From positions 24,201,003-24,265,002 of the forward strand of contig ML679954.1 of assembly GCA_007922225.1 (NCBI GenBank): DNA of 64,000 bases, given 5' to 3'. Shown here piece after piece: positions 1-12,645 of this stretch. Both the position numbers and the translations under genes were made by a program. The notes beneath the pieces were generated by a model. That model saw nothing but the letters and a program-made list of their open reading frames with translations, was not told the origin of the DNA and searched no databases. Numbering within the stretch: the stretch's first letter is position 1; every line of letters begins with the position of its first letter. Source of the DNA: Emydura subglobosa (taxonomy: Eukaryota > Chordata > Testudines > Chelidae).

Positions 1-634
1 CATGTATTTCAGAGAATAAGCAAGCCTCAGTAAAAGCTCATATGTGTAATACATTCAATTAAAAACTGGGGTTGAGGGGATGGGCCACTCATACCCATTC
101 AAAGATTTTTTTTTTCATGTAAACAAGTAACCAAATACAACTGTTGTTCAGCTACATCAAAACTAGGAATGGGAAAAAGTATGGTGATTTTGGCTTTCGA
201 TCAACCAAACTGTGATAGTACTCTCTTTCCCCTGTAAATAACTGCTCTGTTTCTAGGATTATAAACACAAGATCATAAAATGAACAGGCATGTAAATATC
301 AGAATTACCACAGAAAATGATATGCTGCATAAAGCACACAGTGCACTATCCTTCCCATACCTACAAAAGCACCCAATAAAACCATCCTCCCCACTGGAGA
401 ACATACATTTAAAAAGTGAGCAGTAAACTAACCTCCAATTTTACATTTAAAATCACGTAGTAAACTATTTCAGTTCAAAACTAACTATAAAGGTGCACAG
501 TAAACCTTTGGGCACCTAGAAAATCACAGGAACAGCATTGCAATCCACAAAGTCTCCCATTAAAGTTGTTTCTCTTTAATTAAATAATTGACTAATTAAA
601 TATTAATTGGGCCAGAGAAAGAATGAAAATCACC

Positions 635-775
635 ATCTAGCTCAGTGGTTAGGCACTCACCTGCAAAACAGCAGATCCATGTTCACATGCCTTCTCATTA
701 TTAGATAGAAGAGGGACTTGAACTGTTGGTCCCCCACATCCCAAGTAAGTGTTCTAGCCATCGGGCTAAAGGTTA
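635..775. repeat. tRNA-like SINE heads in inverted arrangement
   Basis: On the + strand, TAGCTCAGTGGTTAGGCAC (from about 639) resembles a tRNA-type pol III A box region and TGTTCACATGCC (from 679) a decayed B box. On the - strand a second head is readable: from 770 down, TTTAGCCCGATGGCTAGAAC, then a B-box-like AGTTCAAGTCCC near 712-724. Two tRNA-like heads thus face each other about 20-40 bases apart. I recall abundant turtle and crocodilian repeats of this look. Both copies have too many mismatches in the stems to be functional tRNA genes. Confidence 0.55.
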
Positions 776-899
776 TAAGGAAGGAATAGCCCCAGCTGTT
801 TTGTGTGGAGTTAGGTAGTTTCTGAGCACACCTACCAAAGCAGGGCCCACACATGGTTCAGGAGGAGGAATGCCCATCTTCCCCCAGTTTGTAGATCAC

Positions 900-1110
900 T
901 CTGCATCTTAGGCAAGAGACAGGCAGTGCGAATGCACAGAGGCAGCAACTTAGGCACCTAGCAAATTTTATTTAAAAAACTTAGCTCCTGCCTAACCCTG
1001 TAGGCAACTAAATTCACTCAACAGCTTACCGGGAATTTTGTGGATTGCAGTGATGCCTAAAAAAGGGACTTACATGCCTAAGTACCTTTATGAAACTGGG
1101 TCTCTATGTC
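900..1110. repeat. TTAGGCACCTA-type interspersed repeat
   Basis: The stretch has repeated TTAGGCACCTA, GCCTAA and CTAAATTC words and ends TACCTTTATGAAACTGGGTC. It matches a family I recall as very common in turtle and crocodilian genomes, probably a non-autonomous DNA element. It may form one composite with the tRNA-like block just upstream. Related pieces occur at about 35,300-35,400 and 36,485-36,645 in intron 1. Confidence 0.5.
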
Positions 1111-1227
1111 TATCTGTATACGGTAGGTAGTTCTAGGGTGGCTGTCTCCTAGGAACCTAAATGCATGTTATAACAAGTGATCACTTTAGACCAAACTACA
1201 CAATCACAATCCCTTCATGGTGTTTAT

Positions 1228-1340
1228 ACTATTATGCTGGATTATCGGCATAACACAGCTACACAAGCATTCTTACAGCAGCATAGCTGTATCAGTACAG
1301 CTATGTCACTGTAAGTTTTAAGTGTAGACTAGCTCTTAAA
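1228..1340. repeat. Palindromic MITE-like repeat
   Basis: CATAGCTGTA at 1282-1291 pairs with TACAGCTATG at 1296-1305 across a 4-base loop. The pairing continues outward with mismatches to about 1273 and 1314 (TTACAG/CTGTAA). The flank AAGTGTAGACTAGCTC resembles the ends of a turtle MITE family I recall (GTGTAGAC...). Family identity is inferred. Confidence 0.5.
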
Positions 1341-2889
1341 GCACCAGGATTGCAGCTATGTCTATGTGAGTGTGAAAGGAAAAAGAAAACAAGGAGAAAG
1401 TCAGCAGACACTGGGAGAAGCAGGATGTGTGACCATATGAGGAAACCAAGAGAGAGAGCTTCTTTTGGGCATAGTACTCACTGAAAAGGCAGACTTGGAT
1501 TTCTCAACAAGGAAACTGCCCCCTGTTTGTTCCTACTGCATTCAGGGGAACAGGACTTTGTGTATTATTCTTTGTAAGTAAACAGGGATGCACTCAATAA
1601 ATACCTGACTCCTCTCATCAATTTCTCTTCTAATTGAGATACCCAATATTTGAAGCCTTCCCTGGTTAACTGCTAAAGACAAGAGGCAACAAGTCCCTGG
1701 CACTCACTGATTATGAGGTTTGTTCTGAAATATTTGAGCTCTTGCTGATTTCACTCTTGTTATTACTCTTGCTTACTCTTGTTATCACTCTTGCTTATTA
1801 ATTTAAAGTCAGTATTCCCATACCTGCACCTCTTTTGTCTTACAATTACTTAAGTGGTTCACTAACATCTCCATAAAGTGCTGGTTGGCTGTCAATCATC
1901 TTTCTCTATTGTCAGTAATATACAGTTTTCTTGTGGTGACTTCCACTGCAGTTGCAGTGGGACCAAGGATACCTATGTAAATGCACTCACTCTAAGGCCC
2001 CTTCACACTGCCAAAATGGTGTAAACAAACCTCCTTGTAAATGAGAATAAGGCCCTAGGTTTCTGTATTCACACTCCCAATGCCCTATAATATTCTGACC
2101 CTGAACTGCTTGCTGTACATGTAATGCTACAACCACTGCAATGAATGCATGTAAAGGCAAAAAAAAAAAAGGCATTTGGTGTCATCCAGAATAAGTGCAG
2201 GTCAGGCATGGTGAGGCCTTTTGCCCTCTGGATGATTGGTTGCAAAATTAAGTAAACCAATGAACAACATAAAAGACCAATGCCCCATTTTTAACTTTTA
2301 CCGTACTGAACAAACCATCAAAATACCAAGATCTGTTACAGAGATAACAAAGAACAAAGGACCTTGCAGCAGGTGTTACATATGGCAGGACAAAGCGTAA
2401 AAGACAAATAACATCGCTTGAAATGGTGATCATGGAAGAGCAAATACACTCCAACTCATTCAGTTGCCCACCCTTTAACTAAAAACACAGCAGAGCTGAT
2501 GTGTGGACTGATGTCCTTTGTTGTGGTTTCTAGGAAACCTTTAATAACATTAACAACAGCCGTAAGCAACATTACATGAGTGTTCCTTTTCAGACACTCT
2601 TCTCCATAAATCCTATGCTGCATTTTTAGGAGGCCCTATATTTTCACAGCCAGGCCATCCTTAAAAAGGAAAAAAACTTGAGATGGCCGGGTCAGTAAAA
2701 TAATGGATCCGGCCACTTTAAATTGCCTATAACTGGATCTACACTAGAATTCTTTTAAAATCAATTTACCTGAACTGGCCTAAATGGCAAGCTTCTTCCT
2801 AGTTCAGACTTCAAAGGATATGTCCATGGTAATTGGAGGATACATAATCTTTTCCTTAGGCTAAAGAACAGGAGCAGAGTCAATCCATG

Positions 2890-2975
2890 GCTGCGACTGG
2901 CATCTCAGGGATGTGGTCACCTCCATAACTGTCCTTTGGGGGATGTTGGCTGGCATCTGGGGGATGTTGGCTGAT
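2890..2975. repeat. Short degenerate tandem repeat (about 21-bp unit)
   Basis: TGGGGGATGTTGGCTG occurs twice, 21 bases apart (2937 and 2958), with GGCATC between. A degenerate earlier copy (GGCATCTCAGGGATGTGG) starts near 2899. No coding meaning is seen. Confidence 0.6.
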
Positions 2976-4421
2976 GACTAGTTGTTGATCCACTGACCAT
3001 GTTCCTACCTCTTCCTCAGTTTACCCCCAAAACTTCCTTGAGTAATACACCTCTCTGGTGTAGAGAGGGGTTAAACATCTGCAAGTGTCCTCCTACAACT
3101 TGTCCCCCCAGTTTAATATGCAGCCTAGTAGCATCAATTCTCTTGTGTATCTTCCATGGCCTTACCTGGAATGGATCCCTGTAGGAACCAATAGCAGTGG
3201 GACCACTCAATGAAGTCTTTTGTATGGAATTTTCATGCTGGAAGTTGTAAACTTTTCATGTAGTTAAAAAAGATAACTTGATTACAATCTAGTGAGATAT
3301 TCCAGAAAGAGAAACATTCTCTTAGAGAAAAAAAATGGAAAATGTATAAAATATTTGTGAAACACCCATAATGTTTCCTCTCAAAATGTTATCGATTTTT
3401 CCTAATCCAAAATGTCTAGGAATTTTTTTCCTACTGTTTTAATATTTATTTGGTTAATATATGTTTTTTTCTATCTCTTCATTTCATGACATTCTAAAGC
3501 AGATGCAGGGAACAGTACATAATAATATGATTGCAACACTATAATTTTGATCTCATGCATCTAAATGACTGCATTCTTTTAACATGTCATAGTAAGTCTT
3601 AAAATATTGCAGTTGAATGGTATGCCTGATAAACCACAATTGTGGAATTTGGTCATCCTTGTTTTGTGTGTAAAATAAGTAATATCAAAGTGCTGTAATG
3701 GTCTATGTGCCATGTTTGGCACCCCTAGGTTCAAGTAATACTTGCAGTAGAGGTGAAAGGATAGTCAAATACAATCATCCTTCTGAAAATACTAGGATAC
3801 TGTATATAATCTAAAAGAATTATTGGTTGTAAAGCAGTCTGGACTGAATATAACATAAATGCAGCCGGCTTGAGCTAGGGAAGTTGTTTCTCTTGCTCAA
3901 TAACAGAGCTTTTGTTTCAGAAGCTGGAGACCCAGTATTTAGCCCCAGCGGCAAATTCTTCTTAAATTAATTAACTGTGTGTAGATACTGTAGTCTGCTG
4001 GGGGTGTTTCCCAAGCTCTCCAGATACGTGTTGTTATGCCCATATACCTTTCACACTAGGATGTGACTGTCTATTTACTAGCTTATTAACAGTATTAAAA
4101 CAAAAAATGGTTTATCTTTAAAAGTGAGTATAAACAACTCTGCTAAAAAGCAGGTTCCCAGCCAATCAGAATGCAGAATTACTGTCAAACTATTCCCTAT
4201 AAAATGGCTGCTCTGCCCCTTTACAGGCTGGCATCCTCATCACAGTTTCCTTCTTCCATCTCACTGCTTCACAGTACCCCATTCTAAACTCTTTTATTTC
4301 AGTTAATAACACTGTCCTTCTCTCTTCCCAGTTCTATCTCCTTTTCAAATCCCAAATTATCATCTCTGATTTATAAAACTAAAGTTTCCTTATCTCAATT
4401 ATTCATTGTTACTGTTTCTTT

Positions 4422-4444
4422 AAAAAAAAAAAAAAAAAAAAAAA
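4422..4444 (+). repeat. Poly(A) tract
   Basis: A run of 23 A. It may be the tail of a retroposed element, but I cannot recognise a body upstream of it. Confidence 0.8.
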
Positions 4445-4817
4445 GATGTTGCATTTTGCAACTCAGACATGGAGTAGCACTTACCCATGTGAATGATCCC
4501 ATTGAGGTCAATGTGACTACTCGCATGTACAAGTGCAACTCCCCATGAGTGAGAGTTGCAAAATCTGACCTTTGTTATTTTTGTGGAATGCATTGGCTGG
4601 AATTGTACACACATTTATAAAACCATTTAACAATCAGATGAATTAACTCAACACTGAAGCATTGGGTTAAACTGAGTCATATAACTTACATCTAAATGCT
4701 TATTTATAGTTTTATCCTAAGAAGCAACAAAAATATTGGGAGATAGAAAGAAGGGGTTAACTACATTTAGTTAACTTAAAATATTTATGAATCAGCCTTG
4801 AGATTGTGTGATACAGG

Positions 4818-5725
4818 TGTGATGGAATACACCCTGTATTCATACCCTACACACTATTGTAATAATATTTGTAAAAGGTATCATTGGAACACTCATAATC
4901 TGCTGATTAGTATTGTCCCATAAAATACGTGTGGTAACTGTATGTGAAGTTGTAAGATTCCCCTGTACCATGTTATTAACATATGTTCTAAACCCCACAG
5001 CTCTGCGCAAGCAGAAGTCAGCAAACAGATCTGTCCTAAACAAAAGAATGTGTACTTGCCTTAATTCGCATTTAAGCAGTACACTGGAAGGGAAATAAAG
5101 AAAGCTCAAATAGGTAGAAAAAAAGAGCTGGGAACATCTACACAGACTCTTTGTCTCTTAATTCTCAGCTGGAAATGCTTTTCAAGAGAGGGAATGGAAC
5201 TATAAAAGCAGGGGCAAACACCCCAAGATACCCCTCTCTGTATCCCTGCCCACCTGATTCTCCGCAGCTGAGAATACAAAAGGAAACAGCCATTGGACTC
5301 TGGGAGAAGGGTGCTGAAATGAAAGTTTGGTCAGTAATCTGCTGGAGCATGTGATGAGATGCAACTAAGGTAGTTTCTTAAGTAGATACTAGTACGTATT
5401 TTATCTTTATTTTGCTTGTAACCATTTCTGTGTTTTATGCCTCATTACTTGTACTCACTGAAAATCTCTTTTTTTGTAGGTAATAAACTTGTTTTACTGT
5501 TTTATCTAATCTCCTGTATTTAAATTGAAGTATCTGGGTAACTATTTAAGGTAATAAGATGGCATATTATTCCCTTAAAGGAAAAATGGACTTAATGTAT
5601 TTGTACTGTCTAAGAAAGGGCTGGGCAGAACAGGATATATATTTCTGAGTGAAGATCTGGGACTGGGATATGTTGGGTACCCTTTTAGTTTTCTGTGCAG
5701 GCTACCTATGTTGTGAGTCACAGCA
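4818..5725 (+). mobile_element. LTR-like retroelement remnant
   Basis: The block starts TGTGATGGAATACACC and ends near GTGAGTCACA. It holds GTAAAAGGTATCATTGGAA early on and GGTAATAAACTTGTTTTAC (AATAAA at 5482-5487) late. These phrases match a very abundant turtle repeat I recall that behaves like a solo LTR with its own poly(A) signal. There is no internal coding region and no second copy in the window. Boundaries and LTR class (Gypsy or ERV) are uncertain, and I could not define a target-site duplication. Confidence 0.5.
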
Positions 5726-7289
5726 TGAGGAACAGCTTCTTTGAGACGCAGGGGCGAAAGATGGGCAGAGCCTTGGCTAAACCTTGCCTAATGTACAGAC
5801 TGGCATTGCTGAGCCAGCATGGAGAGGGAAGTAATCTGCAGCAGGTATAGGACAGAAATAAGAAGGGAACCAGAGTATATAATGTGGCTCTGAGTCACAA
5901 TATAGTCCCTGGTGTCCTCCTGGAGCATCTTTGTGCTATTCATTAATCAGGGTCTGTGGCAAAGCCACAATTTAACCCAAAATAAACGTTATTAGTACCT
6001 CAATCATATTATACTAAGTAAGACACTGTTTTCCTCTGCTGTAATCTAGTTCTTCTGTTGAAATAAACTATCCAGGTCTCTGATTTTATCCATTTAGGAA
6101 CCAGGTTATTGAGCATCCTGAGATTAGAAGGGTTACTTACTGCTTTGAACCAGAATCTGGTTAACGTCCGTAACTGTCTCATTTGCTTTCACCACTACAG
6201 AATAGTGAGGCAAGAATCTACTAATCTGATTCATTAATCTTCTCTCTTTTATTAATTGCTTTTTATTCTCTTTGTATTATTATTGTAAGAGCCCATAGGG
6301 AATAACTGTTCTTAGCATGCAAAACATAAAACTCAAGTACTGAAGAAAGCTTTTGAAAAGAATTACTGCATGTGGTCTATTGTGGTTTCACTTTTGATCA
6401 TCTCTAATTTTGTTTCTCACACAGGTAATGGAACAATGTGCAAAAGTCTATGACTGAAACATTTTGCTTAATTTGCCACCTCAAGCATGAAGATATGCAA
6501 ATAATAACAGGTTGAAGCAACTAATATAGTATTTCTAGCAAGCATTTGTTAATTTTCTGATCCTATTCAAAATTTAAAACACTATCAGACTATTTTGACA
6601 ATGAGTAACCTGCATCTAATTAATCAAAACTAAGTATTTTCTCACCCATTTCTTGATTGATGTTTGGTATGGAAACTAAATGTACAATAAAGATTTTAAA
6701 TAAAATTTCAAGATATTAAACACTATCACATTAAGCCAAAGTAATTAGCATCTCCATTTTTAATGCTCTTGAAAGATTCCAGATTGATCTTTTTATCTAC
6801 AGAATAAAACAGATACATGATGGAAAATGGCAATGTAAGTTTCCCTGTGCTCCCTACCAGCATGCTTCATCACTTATGAAGAGGAACCACATCTAAATAG
6901 TTTAAAAGTTCAGTTTACATGGCATTCAAGCCTTAGCCTTCTGATGTTATTAACAAAGGTATAAATCGGTGCCAATCATGGTGGGGGGATGGTTTGCGTG
7001 TGATATTTACCAGGAGCTGATCTGAGATTATTTTTATGTCTATTTTATATACTGGTGACCTAGAGGTGAACTGCTCTGCAATCCACTGCAAATCCCTAAG
7101 GTGTCCAGTCCCATAGGCAAGTTTCTTAGAACTTGTCCGTGCTAAAAGAACATACAGTTCTAAGAACTCTTTTAATTCAACAATGAAATGCAACAAGACA
7201 CCATTCAGAATGAAATAGCTAGAATGTTAACCAACGAAGATAACTAGTCCACAGTGTATGCAAATTTCTTCCTTTTGACATGAATGATT

Positions 7290-7565
7290 AGTACAGCTAG
7301 TCAGACATTTTTCACTGATTTTTTTAAATAAAAATGGCTTTTTGACAAAAATGAACATTTTCACAGAGAAAATAGGGGGTGGGGATGGAAAAGACACTCT
7401 TTCTTTCCCCCCTCCCCCCAGCCTTTTTTCCTCTTTACCACTGGGAAAAAATTAGGGGAAAAGTTTTTAAAAGTCAGAAATTATTTTTCTCACTTTCACC
7501 CTTTTTTACATTTTTTCCAGTGAAAAAGTGAAAAAAAAAGTTTTAAAATTGAAAATGAGAAGAGT
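7290..7565. repeat. AAAATTTT-rich hAT-like MITE, decayed
   Basis: The stretch carries CAGCTAGTCAGACATTTTTC at its left and long T/A-rich words (GAAAAAGTGAAAAAAAAAG). This is the same style as the better-preserved element at 20270-20616. The ends are too worn to define. Confidence 0.35.
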
Positions 7566-8839
7566 TTGGCAGAAGGATGGAAATCTCAGCATGCTGCTTG
7601 TGTGACTGTTGCCAGATGGTAGTGATTTGTAAGCATCATGGCAGAGATCGTTTTTAAGGAGATAATGTAAATGTAAACATGAAATGTAAATATGAAGATC
7701 CAAGTTATCTCTGGATCATAGTTCTTGTTGAAATAACAATACTGTAACAGTTATAAAGGAACCATTTTGGTCTTCTTTAATAATAGGCCAGGGATTCCTA
7801 ATAACATATTGGTAAGAGACATAATATTTCCAGATGAAGCTATTACTGACTGACAATGATGTATGGATTATGGGCACACTTCTAATCAGAGAAGTATTGC
7901 CTTACTTCCTTCTAAAATTATAAACAGTTGAAAAAGAAAGCAGCACAAAAATATGGCGAAAAAATATGTACAGCCTGATTTTGATATCACTTAGCACTAT
8001 ATAAATCAGGATTAGCCCAATTTCAGTAACAACAGTGTAAAACTGATGTCAGTATGCAAATCTTGCCTTTATGATCTGAATTAAATTTTCCTCCAAAGAT
8101 GTTTGTGTTTGAGATTTCTATCTTGTCTTTAGCTATCTTCTTTTTCTGCCATAGATATCACAGTATATATGGTACATAAATATTTGTATAAGTGGGGAAG
8201 GGGGGATGGTTGCCTTACTTATTATCAGATGGGCAATCACAGTTGACTTATGCAGGCCATGCTAAATTACTTGTGATAAAAACTTTATCCCACGCCATAG
8301 CTGTGTTTTTTCTATAGCACAGAAATACTACTTTTTTAGAGAGATTAAAAATACTTTTGTACTATTTTTTACAACTCTGTGATTGTAAAACCAAATTGCC
8401 TTGGACTGATGAGTCCAACTGCATAGGCTTTGGGGGGAGAAGAAAATAGTAACTTAAAAATGATGAACTTGTAATAATTAACTAAACTGTTTTATTATGC
8501 ATAAGAATGTGAGGAGTTTAAGTTTTGATATATCTGGACCTATTAACCCAGTATAAATTCCCCTTTCTAAAGGGATAATCTCTCATTTCTTATTGTAACA
8601 TGTCAGCTTTAATAGATTTTTTCTAACTCTAATAGGCTATCTGACTGCAAAGCTAACACTGGTCATAGCCTTAATAATGCCCATCTTGGGCTTCAAGTGA
8701 GCATAATTTTGAGGAGAAATTCCACATGTGGCAAGCTATATTTTTGAAAAATGGCACATGACTGAAGCTGTTGGAATGTTAGCAGTATTCCTGTGGGAGA
8801 TGGGCTAAAGAGCAGGATGCCGGAGAAGTCATCAACATT

Positions 8840-8905
8840 ACATGATAATCGGTATTTATCACATGGCTTCGCAATTTATCACATGGCTCCTCAGTTCATC
8901 ACAGG
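8840..8905. repeat. Short tandem repeat, about 25-bp unit
   Basis: TTTATCACATGGCT occurs twice and a third related copy reads TTCATCACAGGGA, spaced about 25 bases. It is a minor local duplication. Confidence 0.5.
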
Positions 8906-8959
8906 GAGATATCACTACATATGTTGTGATGGGTAGCCGGACAAATAGGTAGATAGCTT

Positions 8960-9280
8960 TAGACCTGGATTTGACACAGAAACAGACTTAGTTGCTCCAG
9001 AGAGACTGTTCTCATAGTCATGGATGAAAGAGAACTCTCTACTGTTACAAGATCAATCAGCAGCTTTAGAAAGGTTGGACCATGGAATTTAGGTGGCTCT
9101 TCTAAGTAGTGCAGCAGGAATTTTGTACCTGTGCCAAGCTGGATATGCTGCTTCCTTTCAAATACATTCCAGACTACCAGGATGATCAGTTGCTCCTTGT
9201 TCTTCAAAACTCTCATGTGTATAGTCCCATGAGGCTCAGTCCTTTCCCATTTTCAGTATATACGTTTACATAGCTGAATA
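8960..9280 (+). pseudogene. L2/CR1-clade LINE reverse transcriptase relic
   Basis: Conceptual translation on the + strand gives FDTETDLVA, then LLLQDQSAALERLDHGI. These align with the reverse transcriptase motif region of L2/CR1-clade LINEs (T-E-T-A-L-V then L-D-L-S-A-A-F-D-T-V-D-H). About 170 bases later, in another frame, VP-stop-GSVLSHF matches the G-V-P-Q-G-S-V-L-S-P motif. The catalytic F/Y-A-D-D box is not present. Stops and frameshifts make it a dead fragment, and the + strand order of the motifs gives its orientation. Confidence 0.7.
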
Positions 9281-10432
9281 GCGCTCCTGGACTCCCTTGT
9301 GCTTGTAACTATATGTTACACCTTTAACAATACTTCAATGCATGTTGTGGATGTGTGTGATAATGTGTTTTTCTTTGTGTAACAATGTTTTAACAGTGGG
9401 GAATCCCCAAGGTAAGCAGGGTATACTTCACCAAATCTCCTTTTTTGTCAGGTGCAGGGTGAACTTTGCTTGTTGCTGTAAACTGGTCTTTATTGGTCCG
9501 TTTTACCAACCCACTTCCAGATGTTACCAGACTCCATTAGGATTTTTCTTAAAAGGAAATACTGTTTGCTTTATTTTTTCCCCTTATGGATCAGACATAG
9601 GGAATGTTTGATCTCTGTTTTTATTAGCACTTGAGATTTTATTAAAGCTATTTTTTTCCAGTACATTTTTGAAAACATTGGATTTGATTTATCTATCACG
9701 TGCTGGACATAGGTGCACATAGTTTAATCTTTCTAAGTAATAAACTGAACTTGAAAGAAAGCATGAGGTACACATTTTCTGAAGTTGGAGAGTTCTGCAA
9801 CGCAGGAGGAAGTGAAGCACTGAATGCACCTCTTTCAAAAGGAATCCTTCAGAAACAAGCTAATTCCTATATTGCTTCCTGCTGTCTTCAGCATAGAAAG
9901 CAGCCACTGTTTCTCAGACCACACCATTTTGTTTTTGGGAAGGGGTGGAAAGTACCCTTTTGAAGGGAAAGCAGCATTCTCTGCTTGCAGCCCATTCCTC
10001 TGGCTCCTAGAGCTGAAAACTAAACAGAAAAAGTGGGTAATGCAAACTTGTGGTCAGGCTTGAAAGTCAGTAGACTGTAGTGGCTTGACATGTTCGAAAT
10101 CAGACTGTGCATTCTTTCATTCTCATTTTTATTGTCTGCTCTGCCTAGGTGCTTTCAATTTTATGAGTATCTGATGTGACAGTGTTCCATTGTGCTCTCA
10201 ACCACAGTTTTTAAAATGTTCTTTATTGTTTAATGTTTCCCCTTTCCCAATGTAATATTTGATTAAGTTTCACACTGGGATGAACATTACCACAGAAGCT
10301 AACATAAAATAAACAAAAACATTATTTTGCAGGGCAGCTTGTATGGATTCCCCCCACCCCCGTTTTACTAAGGAAAATAAATGTTTTCCAACTGAGTTGT
10401 GCACTAGAATTTGGAGGAGTGCATGCCATGAT

Positions 10433-10496
10433 AAAGGTATGAGTAGAGAAGCCACCACCTCCACAAAGGTATGAGTAGAGAAGCCACCACCTCCAC
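10433..10496. repeat. Perfect 32-bp tandem duplication
   Basis: The unit beginning AAAGGTATGAGTAGAGAAGC occurs at 10433-10464 and again at 10465-10496 with no mismatch. The lack of divergence in non-coding DNA implies a recent event or an assembly artefact. Confidence 0.9.
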
Positions 10497-12568
10497 ACCA
10501 CTACTTTGTATGATAAAAATCCAGCTTCAGAGTCTCCGAGGGGATTTCAGCTAAAACATACTCAGAATAGTGGGGGAGGGGGAGGAAAGGGGACGAGCAT
10601 GCAAATTCCTCACAGACTAAGGTAAGCCATAGGGGAAATGGTGCCTGGGAGATAAAATAGTTCAGAAAAATCAACCCCAGTAGAGACGAACAAAGTGACA
10701 GACCCAGAGGCAATTCCTAAGTCAGCGTCTCTCCTGTTTGTGAAATCTCCCATGCAGCATAACATGCCTAGGTATTTTCAGCTGCCTGTCAGATGCATCG
10801 TTATTCTCATTCCTGTCAAAAAGCATCTCTCCTGTAACACTCATGTTACATCCAATTTAGGTTGTAAAGGCAATAGGGCAAATTGAGAACTCCACTGAAA
10901 ACCAGGTGTGACTCCATGGAAATCAATAGATTTGCACCTAGTTATATCTATGGATGAATTTGGCTCCATATACATGAAATACTGGCCAAATTCTGGCCCT
11001 AGTTAAATCAGTGACAAACATTCCATTGAGTTCAATGTGGCAAGGATTGGCCCTATAAAGATGTGATGGTTTCACATAAGCAAATACGTCAAGGCTGTCA
11101 GGGCTTACCTCACCCATAGTTTGAGCTGGAGAGCTCTCCCCTTAGAAGTTGAAGCTCCCATGTGTTTCCTGCCATTAATATCTCATTCTACATACTAAAT
11201 ACGACCTTGAATTTTTAATCAACATGGGCTTGGGTCATCCTCTCCAGCTGGAAAAGGTTCTGTGAAAGGCTGCATTATATTTTCTAGGGAATATCTACGA
11301 GGCCTAAGGAGGGACTACATGTGTCCCCCAGGCCACCCAGTCTCTGGCTCTTCCACCTATGCGGGAGACACCACACTAGTTAAGCACCCTTTACAAGGTG
11401 CAGAAGAGAGTGGGAAGGTGCTGCAGAGCCTGTTGGCCCCCTTCACATGGCAGGGAAAGTCATATGCAGAGGGGTCCCTCCATGCACAGATCTGGGGGAA
11501 ACATCCTGGCCTACTGAAACAATATCCACTTAATATAAAACAATCAAAGTGTTACATTCATTAGTGTATTTTTGATTAACATTTTTAGTTTGTAGCTGAT
11601 TTTTTAAATTTTTTATTACAACTCAAAATTGTAATACCTCCAATATTTCTCTTCAACTTCCCAACTTACAGTATAGCAGTAATCTATGTGGAGCTCATGT
11701 TTATAATAAGGAAAGTGACCTATAGATGCCCAGAAAATAAATAACTGCTCTGTGTTTCAATATCAAATAAATAAATGAATAACCAAAAAAATAAAGTATA
11801 AATGATTAAAAGTAGTAAAAAGGGGGCTATGTATAATAATTACACAGGACCTGATCCTACAAATACATAGATTTCAATTGGACTACAGATGTGCTTAAAA
11901 TTAAGGATTTGCCTATGTGTTTGCACGATCAGAACCATAGCTGGTCTGTAGATTCAGAAAGGAATAAAGAACAGCTAAGGAAAGCTGGCAGCAATGTACA
12001 GAGAGAAGAAATGGTGAGTTTTAAATACTTAGGGAATTGTAAGGGACAAGATTGGTATATATCATCTGGAAGGATTTTTTGAAGAGACAGCTCAAAACTA
12101 TTTTAATACTGCAAATTAAAAACAGATGGCTAAATCCCTAGTGCCACAACATATCCCAGTTCTGAAAAAACAGTTGCCCACAACATGGTACGGACGGCCC
12201 TTAAAAATTCACCCCAATGGAGTTTGTAGACTTTGTGAGCAGACTGGTGCTGATGGCAATATCACCGAATAATCACTATTATTCAGAACCCAAGTGTTAA
12301 TATCAGAATATTATTCAGTAAGCTCTGATTTTTTTTAATACATGACAGTAATTTAGTGCAGATTTACTAGATCAAGTCACATAGGCATTCTTTGAAGAAT
12401 TGTCATTGTTTAGTGGAGACAGTAGACATCAACTGGGACACAGAAGTTTCATCTTTAACATATTATAAAAATAATCATTATCAAAGCAGCCTTCAGGTCC
12501 CAAGTGGCACATATATGTTATGCATGCTACATAAATACCTAAAGGCTGACTTCTCCAGAAGGAGATGG

Positions 12569-12645
12569 AATCTGTGTTTGCACAACACCTACCACAATGG
12601 GGCCTGGTCCATGGCACTACCACAATACAAATAAATAAATAAATG
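12569..12645 (+). repeat. L2-tail SINE/LINE 3' end
   Basis: GTTTGCACAACACCTACCAC is followed by ATGGGGCCTGGTCCATGG, then CACAATACAAATAAATAAAT. This matches the L2-type 3' tail I recall from turtle and crocodilian repeats. The (AAAT)n end marks the 3' side. Confidence 0.6.

Noticed and set aside
635..775. Possible tRNA gene
   Set aside because: A- and B-box-like words exist, but stems do not pair and no anticodon arm can be drawn. The SINE explanation is better.
8840..8905. Repeat-spacer array resembling CRISPR
   Set aside because: There are only two to three short imperfect units in a vertebrate intergenic region. It is a simple tandem duplication.
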